Assembly: GCF_004116455.1 (NCBI RefSeq)
Contig: NZ_PDJU01000008.1
Span: 88,630-152,629, forward strand
DNA length: 64,000 bases
Direction: 5' to 3'
Origin: Arcobacter sp. F155
Lineage (GTDB): Bacteria; Campylobacterota; Campylobacteria; Campylobacterales; Arcobacteraceae
The notes beneath the pieces were generated by a model that saw only the letters and a program-made list of their open reading frames with translations, had not been told where the DNA came from and did no database searches. The position numbers were made by a program, and so were the translations under genes. Of the stretch, positions 1 to 10,629 are shown one piece after another; within the stretch, counting starts at the first letter, position 1; each line of letters begins with the position of its first letter.

Positions 1-375
1 AGAAGATAAGAATTCTCTTTTGTATGCAATATCTGCAAACCAACCAGATACAAAAGACTCTGCTTTGGCATTAAGTCTTATATCCCCATTTTCTCTTTGA
101 AAAAAATCATCTTCAGAAAAATTTCTTTTAAGTCTATCGATTGTTGAATTATCTAAAGCAACTTGAACATGATTTCCATTAGTAGGGTCTTTGAATATTA
201 TATTTGTAGTATTTTCATTTTCATTAGTTGTTTGATAAGTGATATTATCTGATTGGTTTGTTTTTGTTAAAGTATTGTCAAAAGAAAGATTTTCTTTTGA
301 GAGTTCTTCTTTTGTCCTATTTTTTGTATTTACTTCATATGATTTAAATGCTGTTCCAGATAAAGTAATTTGCAT
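1..375 (-). CDS. Hypothetical protein, N-terminal part (runs off the left edge)
   Basis: An open frame of 125 codons starts with ATG at 375 and reaches base 1 without a stop, so the C-terminus lies outside the window. An AGGAAG ribosome binding site sits just upstream of the ATG. The visible protein is polar, rich in Asn, Thr, Glu and Lys (start MQITLSGTAF), with no signal peptide, membrane segment or motif I recognise. Composition suggests a soluble protein. Function unknown. It lies downstream of nhaA on the same strand, about 90 bases away. Confidence 0.7.
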   Translation of the reverse strand, partial: MQITLSGTAFKSYEVNTKNRTKEELSKENLSFDNTLTKTNQSDNITYQTTNENENTTNIIFKDPTNGNHVQVALDNSTIDRLKRNFSEDDFFQRENGDIRLNAKAESFVSGWFADIAYKREFLSS

Positions 376-462
376 ATTTCTTCCTATTTATATAATTATA
401 TTGATTATATAATACTATTAAGTTATTAATACTTAAAAGAAGAAATACACAGTAAACATTGA

Positions 463-1650
463 TTAGATATTACATATTTTTTTAGGTTTGGAAAAGCGTA
501 AAATTAAATACCCTAAAATACCAGAAAGAAAAGAACCAATTAAAATACCTAACTTATCTGTATAGAAAAATACATCTGATTCATGGTAAGCTAAAGAGTT
601 AATAAACAAACTCATAGTAAATCCAATACCAGTTAAAACAGCAACACCATATATCTGTTGCCAACTTGCACATTTAGGTAGCTTAGCTAGCTTGTATTTA
701 ACTGCTAAATAAGTAAATAAAAATACTCCTAGTTGCTTACCTACAAAAAGTCCTAAAATAATCCCTAAAGAGACTCCTGTCGTAACTTTTTCTAAAGACA
801 TATCCCTTAAATCAACTCCTGCATTTACAAATGCAAACAGAGGTAAGATATAAAAAGCAACCCAATAATGAATATGATGTTCTAAAGATTTAGCAGGAGA
901 TACTCTTTTTCTTTTTTCATTTACTGCATTTAATGGAATTGTAAATGCAACAATAATACCTGCTAAGGTTGCATGTACCCCTGATTTTAATACAAAAATC
1001 CAAAGAACAGCACCAGTAATCCAATAAAACCCAAGCTTTGTTACATGGAATCTATTAAAGATGATTAAAAGCAAGATACAAATTGCAGCCATAGAAATTG
1101 CATGGAAAGATAAATCTGAAGTATAAAAAACTGCAATAATTAAGATTGCGCCTAAGTCATCAAATATAGCAAGTGCCATTAAAAAGATTTTTAAAGTTGT
1201 TGGTACTCTTTTACCTAAAAGAGATAAAATACCTAAGGCAAAAGCGATATCTGTTGCAGTTGGTATTGCCCAACCTCTTAAGGCAAAATCATCTCCATAG
1301 TTAAACATTACAAAGATTACTGCTGGAACAACCATTCCACCAAGAGCAGCAATTGCAGGAAGTGCGACTTTTGAAGCACTTGAGAGATGTCCAGCTATTA
1401 GTTCTCTTTTTATCTCTAAACCAATGAGTAAAAAGAAAATAGCCATTAAACCATCGTTTATCCAAAGAATTAATGGTTTATCAATATCTAAAACATCACC
1501 TATTTTAAAAGTAATTGGAGTATGTAAAAAAGTAGTATAAAACCCTGAGAAGTCAGAGTTTCGTAAGGCTAGTGCTATGATGGTTACTAATATTAAAATA
1601 AGTCCAGAAGTTGACTCATTTTTCATAAATTTTTTAACTAATATTTTCAT
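463..1650 (-). CDS. nhaA: Na+/H+ antiporter NhaA
   Basis: A 395-residue inner-membrane protein with about twelve hydrophobic segments, the usual NhaA length. It exchanges external protons for internal Na+ (or Li+) for pH and sodium homeostasis. Family hallmarks are visible: the FFLLIGLEIKREL stretch near residue 75, the TATDIAFALGIL stretch near 130 and the FDDLGAI stretch near 165, which carry the conserved aspartates of the ion-binding site (Asp133, Asp163 and Asp164 in E. coli numbering), plus the late GIGFTMSLFI segment. The ATG at 1650 has an AAGG site upstream. It appears monocistronic. Identification is secure by family motifs. Confidence 0.95.
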   Translation of the reverse strand: MKILVKKFMKNESTSGLILILVTIIALALRNSDFSGFYTTFLHTPITFKIGDVLDIDKPLILWINDGLMAIFFLLIGLEIKRELIAGHLSSASKVALPAIAALGGMVVPAVIFVMFNYGDDFALRGWAIPTATDIAFALGILSLLGKRVPTTLKIFLMALAIFDDLGAILIIAVFYTSDLSFHAISMAAICILLLIIFNRFHVTKLGFYWITGAVLWIFVLKSGVHATLAGIIVAFTIPLNAVNEKRKRVSPAKSLEHHIHYWVAFYILPLFAFVNAGVDLRDMSLEKVTTGVSLGIILGLFVGKQLGVFLFTYLAVKYKLAKLPKCASWQQIYGVAVLTGIGFTMSLFINSLAYHESDVFFYTDKLGILIGSFLSGILGYLILRFSKPKKICNI

Positions 1651-1736
1651 CTTAAACGCCTTAACTTTAAAGATAATAACTCTATTTTATTATTAAAAAC
1701 TTTACAGAAAATTAAATTATTATCTTTTTTTAGCTT

Positions 1737-3044
1737 CTAATTATGTCTTAATTGATATGTAATATCACCAGCTCCTACACCTAAAACTATTCCATCACTT
1801 ATCTCTTGAATAACTTTTCCACCTTTAATAAGCTCAATTTTTCCATCAGTAGTTTTTAAACTATCTGCAAAAGTAGGATTATAAGAAGAGAACTCTTTTT
1901 CAAAATCTATATCGATTTTTTGTTCACCTGGAATTGTCCAGATTGGTAAGATAACTAACTCATCACATCTTCTAAAACACTTCTTAAAGCCTTCTAGATT
2001 GTCATTAGTTCTGCTGTATTTATGTGGTTGCCAAATAACAACTCTTTTATTTATATTTGTTAAGTTATCATATACTTCTACTGACTTCATTGTAGCTTCT
2101 ATTTCTGTTGGATGATGTGCATAATCATCAACAACTACAAGGTCTTGATTTTTTTGAACAATATCAAATCTTTTTTTAATACCCTTATAGTTTTGAATAT
2201 TTCTTCTAATCTGCTCCACATCAAGCTCTTCAAGTGCTGCTAAAATAGCTAATGATGCATCAATTGCAATATGATAACCAAAACCCCAAACTTCAAAAGA
2301 ACCAAGCTCTTTTAAATCAAATCTTGTATGTGGCTCACCATCTTTTAAAAGATATGATAGGTTTTTAATATCACTACTTGGATAAAGGTAAGTAGCCTCT
2401 TTGATTTCAAGTTTTTTGATGTACTCATCTTCACCATTTAAAACTCTTTTTTCACCTAAATTAATAAACTTTTTATAGGCTTCAAAAAACTTTTCATAGT
2501 CATATTGGTAGTATTCCATATGTTCTGGTTCTGCATTTGTAACTATAGAACAATAAGGATTAGAAAGTAAAAAAGAAGCATCTGATTCATCAGCTTCAAA
2601 AGATACTAAATCATTTACATATCTAAAATTAGAACCAAAGTCTTTTGAGATAGCTCCAATTAATGCAGAACTTTCTAAGATAGAAGCTAAGATAGCTGTT
2701 GTTGTTGATTTACCATGAGCTCCTGCAACACAATAGTTTTTCTTATCCCCTAAGATAATAGGTAAAGCTTCTTTTCTAGAAATAGTTCTTATTTGTTTTA
2801 ATCTTGCTTCTATTAACTCAGGATTTTCATCTGTAACGGCAGCAGAATAGATAACAATATCTAAATCATCACTAATATTTTTTGCATCTTGAGGACAAAA
2901 AACTTTAATACCTTCATTCTCTAAGTCCTTAGTTATAGGAGAACTTTTTATATCTGAACCACAAACTTCATGTCCATCATTTTTTAAAAATCTTGCAAGG
3001 GCTGAAAGCCCTATTCCACCAATACCAATAAAATGTACCTTCAT
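1737..3044 (-). CDS. murC: UDP-N-acetylmuramate--L-alanine ligase MurC
   Basis: A cytoplasmic Mur ligase that adds the first L-alanine to UDP-MurNAc using ATP. The 435 residues include an N-terminal Rossmann GIGGIGLSALA motif (residues 7-17), the ATP-binding AGAHGKSTTT P-loop near residue 108, the central DYAHHPTEI motif near 307 and the C-terminal GAGDI motif near 425. The ATG overlaps the stop of the upstream gene by one base (TAATG), so translation is probably coupled. It forms a compact three-gene unit with the small conserved protein and the aminotransferase, whose proposed diaminopimelate role would also serve peptidoglycan. Confidence 0.95.
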   Translation of the reverse strand: MKVHFIGIGGIGLSALARFLKNDGHEVCGSDIKSSPITKDLENEGIKVFCPQDAKNISDDLDIVIYSAAVTDENPELIEARLKQIRTISRKEALPIILGDKKNYCVAGAHGKSTTTAILASILESSALIGAISKDFGSNFRYVNDLVSFEADESDASFLLSNPYCSIVTNAEPEHMEYYQYDYEKFFEAYKKFINLGEKRVLNGEDEYIKKLEIKEATYLYPSSDIKNLSYLLKDGEPHTRFDLKELGSFEVWGFGYHIAIDASLAILAALEELDVEQIRRNIQNYKGIKKRFDIVQKNQDLVVVDDYAHHPTEIEATMKSVEVYDNLTNINKRVVIWQPHKYSRTNDNLEGFKKCFRRCDELVILPIWTIPGEQKIDIDFEKEFSSYNPTFADSLKTTDGKIELIKGGKVIQEISDGIVLGVGAGDITYQLRHN

Positions 3045-3628
3045 TAAGCGTCCAGTAAATGTTTTAAATTTTCAAACTCTTTTTTTAGAAGTTCACTATT
3101 TTCTTCTAATAAAGCTTTTACATCATTGTTAAAACTAGTGATAAAGTATCCATACTTTTCTTCACTATTACAAGCATTTAGATTTACTTCTTTTTCATAA
3201 AAATCATCAAGTGTAATGTTATTTGCTAAAGCTATAATATGTACTTGTAAAGCATCAGCTAAAGTTTCATCTTCAACAATATTTGAAAGTACAAACAGTA
3301 AATCCTTTGCCCCATCAAAGTTATCATAACTCCACTTTTCAATACCGTGCTCATAAAGTGCTCTTACATAATAAAGTTTTTCATCATCTAAAGATAGTTT
3401 TTGATTATTGTTTACAATCACTTCTACTTTTTCAAATGATGTTTCTAAAATTGTTTGGTAAACAGAGTTTATTTTTTCTTCATCTAAATCTAAAATTAAC
3501 ATTGAATCTAATACTTCATAAAGTGCTGCAATATCTTTTGCTGCAATTGCATTGATTCTTGTTGTTTCTAAATAATCTAAGAACTCTGGATTAGTTCTAG
3601 CTTCTTGTAACTCTTGTTTATCCATCAA
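3044..3628 (-). CDS. Conserved hypothetical protein between murC and an aminotransferase
   Basis: A 194-residue acidic, mostly helical soluble protein without signal peptide or transmembrane segment. No catalytic motif is evident. It starts 11 bases inside the end of the upstream aminotransferase gene and shares one base with the murC start, so all three are translationally coupled. The position between a putative diaminopimelate-pathway enzyme and MurC hints at a cell-wall-related or cytoplasmic scaffolding role, but this is inference only. I do not recognise a named family. Confidence 0.8.
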   Translation of the reverse strand: MMDKQELQEARTNPEFLDYLETTRINAIAAKDIAALYEVLDSMLILDLDEEKINSVYQTILETSFEKVEVIVNNNQKLSLDDEKLYYVRALYEHGIEKWSYDNFDGAKDLLFVLSNIVEDETLADALQVHIIALANNITLDDFYEKEVNLNACNSEEKYGYFITSFNNDVKALLEENSELLKKEFENLKHLLDA

Positions 3629-4748
3629 TAAAATCCTTTAATCTTTTTAATACTTCTTTTGTCTTCTCTTCATTTTCAACTAAGGCAATTCTTACATAAC
3701 CTTTTCCAATACCGTTTCTTCCAAGGAAACTTCCTGGTAATACTTTGATATGCTTCTCTTTGAAAAGATTTTTTGTAAACTCTAACTCATCTTCAACTTC
3801 TAACCAAATATAAAAAGTTGCTTGAGGAGGTTTTATCCCTAAAATCTCTTGTACAAGTTCAAAATTTCTTTTATAGATTTTTCTAAATCCATCTACATGA
3901 GAAGTTTCACTCCAAGCTAAAGCTGCTGTTTTTTGTAATGGAACAGGACTTGCACAACCAACATAAGTTCTATACTTCATATACTCTTCTAAAATCTCTT
4001 TGTCTCCAGCAATAAATCCACTTCTAAGACCTGGAGCAGAACTTCTTTTTGAAATAGAGTTCATAACAAGTACATTTTTAAAAGAACTATTTCCAACCTC
4101 AACACTTGCTTCAAGTAGTGATACTGGCTTATCATTTTCATCAAAATATATTTCAGAATAACACTCATCATTTACTAAAATAAAATCAAACTCTAATGCC
4201 TTTTTAACCCACTCTCCAAGCTCTTCTTTTGTCATTTCAGCTGATGTTGGATTATTTGGATAGTTTAAAATCACTAAGTCACATCTTTTAAGTTCTTCAT
4301 CACTAAGTGTTGCTTTAAAGTTATTCTCTTTAGTTAAATCAATATGAATAATCTCAGCCCTACTAGCAATTGCTGCACCTTCATAAATTTGGTAAAAAGG
4401 ATTTGTAAATGCAATTACTGGGTCTTTTTTATCAAAAAGAGCAAATTGAGGGAAGTTAAATAACACTTCTCTTGTACCAAAAGTTGGTATTATCTCACTC
4501 ATTTGTAATTCAACATTGAATCTGTTTTTTACAAAAGTAAGCATTGCTTCTTTTAACTCTGGTAATCCTGCACTTGCTGGATATTTTTGTAAGAAAGAAG
4601 TTGTGTTTTTTAACTCATCTTGAATAAACTTTGGTGTTTCAAACTTTGGTTCACCAATTGTTAAAGCCGATAGCTCATAGTTATCATTTGGTGTAATATC
4701 TTTTAAAAGCTCATTTAACTTTTCAAAAGGGTATTTTTCAAATTTCAT
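3618..4748 (-). CDS. PLP-dependent class I/II aminotransferase, probably succinyldiaminopimelate transaminase
   Basis: A 376-residue fold-type I aminotransferase. The pyridoxal-phosphate lysine lies in the SISKRSSAPGLRSGF motif near residue 232, with the upstream NYPNNPTS motif near 160 and the NDECYSEIY motif near 193. In Campylobacterota, proteins of this type next to murC are usually assigned as the N-succinyl-diaminopimelate aminotransferase of lysine and peptidoglycan synthesis. That specificity comes from family knowledge and context, not from residues I can read. An aspartate aminotransferase-like activity is the alternative. The gene overlaps the next one by 11 bases. Confidence 0.8.
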   Translation of the reverse strand: MKFEKYPFEKLNELLKDITPNDNYELSALTIGEPKFETPKFIQDELKNTTSFLQKYPASAGLPELKEAMLTFVKNRFNVELQMSEIIPTFGTREVLFNFPQFALFDKKDPVIAFTNPFYQIYEGAAIASRAEIIHIDLTKENNFKATLSDEELKRCDLVILNYPNNPTSAEMTKEELGEWVKKALEFDFILVNDECYSEIYFDENDKPVSLLEASVEVGNSSFKNVLVMNSISKRSSAPGLRSGFIAGDKEILEEYMKYRTYVGCASPVPLQKTAALAWSETSHVDGFRKIYKRNFELVQEILGIKPPQATFYIWLEVEDELEFTKNLFKEKHIKVLPGSFLGRNGIGKGYVRIALVENEEKTKEVLKRLKDFIDG

Positions 4749-4756
4749 TTTTTTCC

Positions 4757-6184
4757 TTATTCCTCAATAACTGGTATTAATAATTGACTATATTTTTTCA
4801 TATCAAAAGAGATTAAATCTGGGTTTGTATATAAAAACTTCCAAGAGAATCGTTGTTTAAACATCTCATTTTTTAATGGTAAAATTTGTAAAGTATTTGT
4901 CTGCTTTTTAAGCTCTCTAATTGGATTATTATCATTTGAAATAACCTCAACTTTTTGATTAAATATCTTCGCTAAATTCTCAAAGTGGTTTAATAAAGTA
5001 GTTTTATCAACTTCTTCCCCAATTGGGTCCATATCAAAAATCTTTGTTTTTGTTTTTAGTTGACTTGCAACATCAAAGATTACAGGTGATATTTGCTCAT
5101 AAGAGTTTACATCATTTACAAGTACTGTCGTCTTTTTAATACTTCCTGTTAACTCTTCCCCTAACTTATAAATAGGAACAGTAAGAGATTTTATCTCTTT
5201 TGCATACTCTTTGATTTTGAACATTTCATGAGTTAGAATAACCATTCCGATATCATACTTTTTCATATCATTTTTAAGTTGCTTTTTCATAGGTTCATAG
5301 TGATAATCCATTCTAATTAAAACGGTATCATCATCTTTGAAGCTCTCTTTGATTAAGTCTAATATTCCCACATTTGTAGGTCTAGTTATTCTAATAATCA
5401 TCTTTGTACTTTTAAACATTTTATTTAAGTACTTAACTTCCTTGATTACATCTAATATTCTTTGTTTTGTTTGAATATACATATCCAAATAAAAATACAA
5501 ATGATGCCCAAAAGGCATAGGAAATTGTCCTTGTGATTTTCCTATTGCATTATATACTTGCATTAATACCGTTGGTTTTCCAATTACAAGAATTATGTCA
5601 TTTGGTTTCAAAATAAGTGATGGTTTTATATTGATTAGTTTTTCATTTCTATATAATCCAAATATTTTCCACTCATTTTGTTCAATTGAGCCAATATATC
5701 TATAGGCATATGAACTACCAAATGGAATTTTAATCTCCATAATTTCACCTTGCTTTAACCCAATATTTTGAGCCATTACAGGGATATTTGGAAGTCTTTC
5801 AACCATACCATTAGCTAATACTTCAATTCCTTTGTAGATATTTAAGTATGGGTCTTCAATCTCAATTCCCCAATAATCTAAAATAGAAATATGTAAAGTA
5901 TTTTTTCGTGCCTTAATATTTTTAATAACATTTAACATCTCATCTTTTGAGTTAAGAGCTACTAATGCTTGGATATGAATATCCTTGTCAAGTACCATTG
6001 CTAACTTAGATTCAGATGTAGGGTCAAACTTATAAAATGTAAAATTTGAAGGTTTTTGTTCTGGAACAATTGCATCGTTCATATAAACTACGTCATAGTT
6101 GTTTTCTGTTGTATTAGACTCAACAATCCTACGCATTAATTTTTTTGCAACAATACCATCAAGAATAACTAATATCTTTTTCAT
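4757..6184 (-). CDS. COG3400-type TrkA-like nucleotide-binding protein
   Basis: A 475-residue soluble protein. The N-terminus (KKILVILDGIVAKKLMR) resembles a Rossmann-type regulatory domain. Residues about 135-205 look like a TrkA-C (RCK-C) module, ending in the KPNDIILVIGKP motif typical of these ligand-binding domains. No ion-channel membrane segments are present, so it may be a regulatory subunit acting on a transporter elsewhere. Campylobacterota carry such stand-alone proteins (COG3400), and their partner is not known to me. It ends 8 bases before the aminotransferase start, so it is likely the first gene of that operon, divergent from tgt. Confidence 0.7.
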   Translation of the reverse strand: MKKILVILDGIVAKKLMRRIVESNTTENNYDVVYMNDAIVPEQKPSNFTFYKFDPTSESKLAMVLDKDIHIQALVALNSKDEMLNVIKNIKARKNTLHISILDYWGIEIEDPYLNIYKGIEVLANGMVERLPNIPVMAQNIGLKQGEIMEIKIPFGSSYAYRYIGSIEQNEWKIFGLYRNEKLINIKPSLILKPNDIILVIGKPTVLMQVYNAIGKSQGQFPMPFGHHLYFYLDMYIQTKQRILDVIKEVKYLNKMFKSTKMIIRITRPTNVGILDLIKESFKDDDTVLIRMDYHYEPMKKQLKNDMKKYDIGMVILTHEMFKIKEYAKEIKSLTVPIYKLGEELTGSIKKTTVLVNDVNSYEQISPVIFDVASQLKTKTKIFDMDPIGEEVDKTTLLNHFENLAKIFNQKVEVISNDNNPIRELKKQTNTLQILPLKNEMFKQRFSWKFLYTNPDLISFDMKKYSQLLIPVIEE

Positions 6185-6189
6185 AGTAA

Positions 6190-7402
<1,213 letters not shown>

Positions 7403-7473
7403 ACATCATAAAGTTTTTAATTACTAAATAAGAAAAAAACAATACTAAAACAATCAATACAACTAAAGTTTTA

Positions 7474-9024
7474 TCAATTGCTGCTTTCTTGAACTGTTTC
7501 TCCTTCTTTATTTTCTTCACTATTAATTCCTTTTTCTTTTTCAATATCTTTCATATCTTTTTCAAGTTTATCATCAACATACTTAGTAAATGTTGTTTTC
7601 TTTTCAAATTCACTTCTTTGGTCATTTGATTTTGGATCAACAATCTCTGGTGTAATAAAGAAAACTAACTCACTTTTACCCTCTTTAAAAGATTTACTTG
7701 TGAATAAGAAACCTAAAATCGGAATATCTCCAAGTAAAGGTATTTTTTCAATATCATCTGCATTACTTCTATTAATTAGTCCACCTAAAACAATAGTTGA
7801 TTTATTTTCAACTACTACATTTGTAGTTATAGATTTTTCAGTAATATTTGGAATTCCATCAACTGTATTTGCAAAATCTGCATTACTAGATTTTGTTATG
7901 ATATTTAAGTTAATAAATTGGTCATCTACAATATTTTGAGCATTTATATCAAGTTGTAAACCATATCTTATCTCTTTTAGTGCAGTTGTTGGAAGTCCCT
8001 CTGCTGTTGTTGTTTGAGTTTTGATATTTAAAGTACCACCAGCTAAAAATGAAGCCTCTTTATTTTCTAAAGTCAATAGTGTAGTTTCATCTAAAACTTG
8101 TGCAACACCTTTTGTTGATAAGTAATTTAATGTAAGTCCTACATTAAAGTATTTTCCTAAATAATTAGCTGCTCCTGTTAATCCACCTGTTAAAGAAACT
8201 GCTTCTTTCATAAGATTATCAATAGCATCATTTACTAAAACATTTCTTTGATTATTTGCAAGGCTTCTATCCTTTGAGCTAATTGAAGACCAGCTATCTG
8301 GAACAATAACTGTATTTCCATCTCCATCAACTACTTCTTTATATGAATTAGCTTTATATCCTGCTCCAAATGCATCTAAAGGTTCATTATAATATTTTCC
8401 ATCATCAGTAGTAACTTGCATATAGTTTTTACTTGAAACAAACCAGTTATTTTTTAAATCTAAACCCTTGTCATTATTAATTTCAACGGCATAAAGTTTT
8501 ACACGTATCATCTTATCTGGATTTTCGAGTTCAACTAAATCAACTAAATCCTCTTTTAGACTAATTCCTGCTTTTTTAAACAAATCAAGAATCTTATCTT
8601 TTGTTTTTTGATTTTGTGTTTTACCCTGTAAAATTATCTTTCCATTTGTTTGTTTGATTATGATATTAGGACTTATTTGTTTTGCAACCTCAATAATACT
8701 CTTTAAATTTTCCGTGATATTAATATCTATATGTAAAGAACTAGCATCATCAAAAGTAACTAGAATATTTCCATTTCCTAGTTTTTTTGTAAATACTTTT
8801 ATTACTTGAAGGGGTTTATTATAGTCATTTACAAAGTCAACTTCTAAAAACTCTTGGTTACTTACTTTTATACTTTGAATTCTTTTTTCAAACTCAAAGA
8901 CTTTAAAGGAACCTTTTGAAATAGAGAGGTTTTTATCAAACAACTCCTTTTGGGTCAACTCATTTGCAAAAAGAATTGAACTTACTAAAATTACAGATAA
9001 AACATATTTAAATAAACTTGACAT
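7474..9024 (-). CDS. rcpA: Tad pilus outer-membrane secretin (RcpA/CpaC-like)
   Basis: A 516-residue exported protein with an N-terminal signal peptide (hydrophobic stretch ending near FANE, residue 22). It should form the outer-membrane channel through which the Flp pilus is extruded. An N-terminal CpaC-type domain (about 35-170) precedes the secretin domain. The C-terminal third has the type II/III secretin signature, with STIVLGGLI followed by IPLLGDIPILGFLF. The tail after the secretin domain is highly charged (EKEKGINSEENKEGE). It is the last gene of the minus-strand tad operon, 9 bases after the TadE-like gene. Confidence in secretin is high; the RcpA name comes from context. Confidence 0.88.
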   Translation of the reverse strand: MSSLFKYVLSVILVSSILFANELTQKELFDKNLSISKGSFKVFEFEKRIQSIKVSNQEFLEVDFVNDYNKPLQVIKVFTKKLGNGNILVTFDDASSLHIDINITENLKSIIEVAKQISPNIIIKQTNGKIILQGKTQNQKTKDKILDLFKKAGISLKEDLVDLVELENPDKMIRVKLYAVEINNDKGLDLKNNWFVSSKNYMQVTTDDGKYYNEPLDAFGAGYKANSYKEVVDGDGNTVIVPDSWSSISSKDRSLANNQRNVLVNDAIDNLMKEAVSLTGGLTGAANYLGKYFNVGLTLNYLSTKGVAQVLDETTLLTLENKEASFLAGGTLNIKTQTTTAEGLPTTALKEIRYGLQLDINAQNIVDDQFINLNIITKSSNADFANTVDGIPNITEKSITTNVVVENKSTIVLGGLINRSNADDIEKIPLLGDIPILGFLFTSKSFKEGKSELVFFITPEIVDPKSNDQRSEFEKKTTFTKYVDDKLEKDMKDIEKEKGINSEENKEGETVQESSN

Positions 9025-9033
9025 AATAAACTC

Positions 9034-9465
9034 CTAATTAAAAGATAGTGTTATTGAACACTCTTTTTCTACTTCACTTGCTTCATTAAAAACAACTGTT
9101 CTTGAATGAACATTATCATTTGCAACAGGTAAAAAACTATTGTTTAATGTTGCATAGATATTTACAATAACTTGGTAGTTTGTTGAAGCTAAGTCTTCAA
9201 CACAATTTAAATCTGCTTCAGAAATAGTTGCGATATAGTCATCTTTTATATTGTTTAAACCTTCAACAACTTCTGCATCAGTTTTTCCTAGAGCTACCAT
9301 TCTTGCTGTATAATCAGCTAAGGCATCACTATTATCTTTTACTTTCATGGCATTTGAATAATCTATAACAAAAAATAAAAAACCTACAAATATTATGAAT
9401 AGTACTATCCATAATAGTATTTGATCTACTACTGCTGGTTTTTTGTTTTGTTCAAAATTTTTCAT
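9034..9465 (-). CDS. TadE/TadF-like minor pseudopilin
   Basis: A 143-residue protein with a short charged N-terminus, one long hydrophobic helix (about residues 15-34) and a soluble periplasmic part with two cysteines (C82 region and near the end). This is the layout of the TadE/TadF minor pseudopilins that prime Tad pilus assembly. Before the helix it has AVVDQILL, matching similar Asp-containing motifs in the flp product and the TadG-like protein of this operon, instead of the usual Glu at +5. Its ATG overlaps the cpaB stop by four bases. Confidence 0.7.
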   Translation of the reverse strand: MKNFEQNKKPAVVDQILLWIVLFIIFVGFLFFVIDYSNAMKVKDNSDALADYTARMVALGKTDAEVVEGLNNIKDDYIATISEADLNCVEDLASTNYQVIVNIYATLNNSFLPVANDNVHSRTVVFNEASEVEKECSITLSFN

Positions 9466-10619
9466 TTAAGACCAACTTTTTCTTTTACAAATTTTGCATT
9501 TACTTTTTTAACTACATTTTTGTGAACGTAGTTATTATCACAGATTAAATACCAGTCTCCCTCTAAACTTTTATAAGGAATGATTGTATTTCTATCTAGA
9601 ACTCTTTTTATTGTTGATTTTGTTGTAGGTTTTTCTCTTACGTTAAATCTTTTTGATTTTCCCATAACAAAATTGTCTTTTATGCTACTACACTGTTTAG
9701 AGTAATCAATTGCAATGTTTACACTTTTTGATTTAGACTTGTCACCCTCTTTATCATTTGCATACTGAATAACAGCACTTTTTTTGATAGCTTTATTTAC
9801 AGGAGTAAATAGTTTATAAGGATATGTTCTTTTTACTGCTTGTTTTGCTGTTACTTTGTTAGCTTTTGTTTTTGTTGGAAATGCTTTTATTTCAGGAGCG
9901 AACTTTGTTCTTACCATCCAAAGTTGATTTCCTTTGTTATAGTCTTTGATTAGTTTTAGAAGAACATTTAAATCAACATCTAAAATCATCTCATCTGACT
10001 TAACATCAATTATCTCTTCTATCTCTTTTTTCTTAACTATCTTTTTGATTTTTTGTTTTGTAATTGTTTCAGTCTCTCTAAAACCATTTCTTAGGAAACC
10101 TAATACTTTTATTCCCTTGGCAACATACTGAACACTATAGTCTGCATATTTACCTTTTTTATCAATTTTCCCTTTTGGAATAACCGACATAATATTGATA
10201 TAATCACCTTGATTAAGTGAGTAGTTAGGGTTTTCAAAAAGGTCAAACTTCATGTTGTAACTACTGTTTTCAAAAGGAATAATTTTAGCTTTCTCTTTTT
10301 CTACTTTTGTAGTAAGCTTTTGCTTTAAAAAGATTTCATGCTTATAAATATTCTCTTTAGTATACTTACCAAGTAACTCTTTTTTTAGTAAAGGTTCATT
10401 TAAAATAAACTGTCTTGCTATTTGTGTTTGAGCAAGATGTTTTACTTGAAGTAATGTTCCTTTTTCTATATCATTTTTAGCAATATATATAGTTACTAAC
10501 TCATTTACACTCTTTTTCTCTTCTACACTTTTTTTATAAAAATAAAAAGCTGCACCAAGGGCAGAAAGAAGTAAAGAAGCTAATATCAAAATCACTATCA
10601 ATTGTCTATTTACTTGCAT
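9462..10619 (-). CDS. cpaB: Tad pilus assembly protein CpaB/RcpC with C-terminal SH3 domain
   Basis: A 385-residue protein with one N-terminal membrane helix (about 5-24) and a SAF/CpaB domain (about 35-110, starting TIYIAKNDIEKGTLL), the periplasmic component associated with the secretin. Unusually, the last ~75 residues look like a bacterial SH3 domain (FNVREKPTTKSTI, then GDWYLICDNNYVHKNVV), a fold often used to hold cell-wall material. I chose the ATG at 10619 because AAAGGA lies just upstream and an upstream in-frame ATG at 10655 would overlap tadC. The middle section is lysine-rich. Confidence 0.82.
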   Translation of the reverse strand: MQVNRQLIVILILASLLLSALGAAFYFYKKSVEEKKSVNELVTIYIAKNDIEKGTLLQVKHLAQTQIARQFILNEPLLKKELLGKYTKENIYKHEIFLKQKLTTKVEKEKAKIIPFENSSYNMKFDLFENPNYSLNQGDYINIMSVIPKGKIDKKGKYADYSVQYVAKGIKVLGFLRNGFRETETITKQKIKKIVKKKEIEEIIDVKSDEMILDVDLNVLLKLIKDYNKGNQLWMVRTKFAPEIKAFPTKTKANKVTAKQAVKRTYPYKLFTPVNKAIKKSAVIQYANDKEGDKSKSKSVNIAIDYSKQCSSIKDNFVMGKSKRFNVREKPTTKSTIKRVLDRNTIIPYKSLEGDWYLICDNNYVHKNVVKKVNAKFVKEKVGLK

Positions 10620-10629
10620 GTTATATCCT

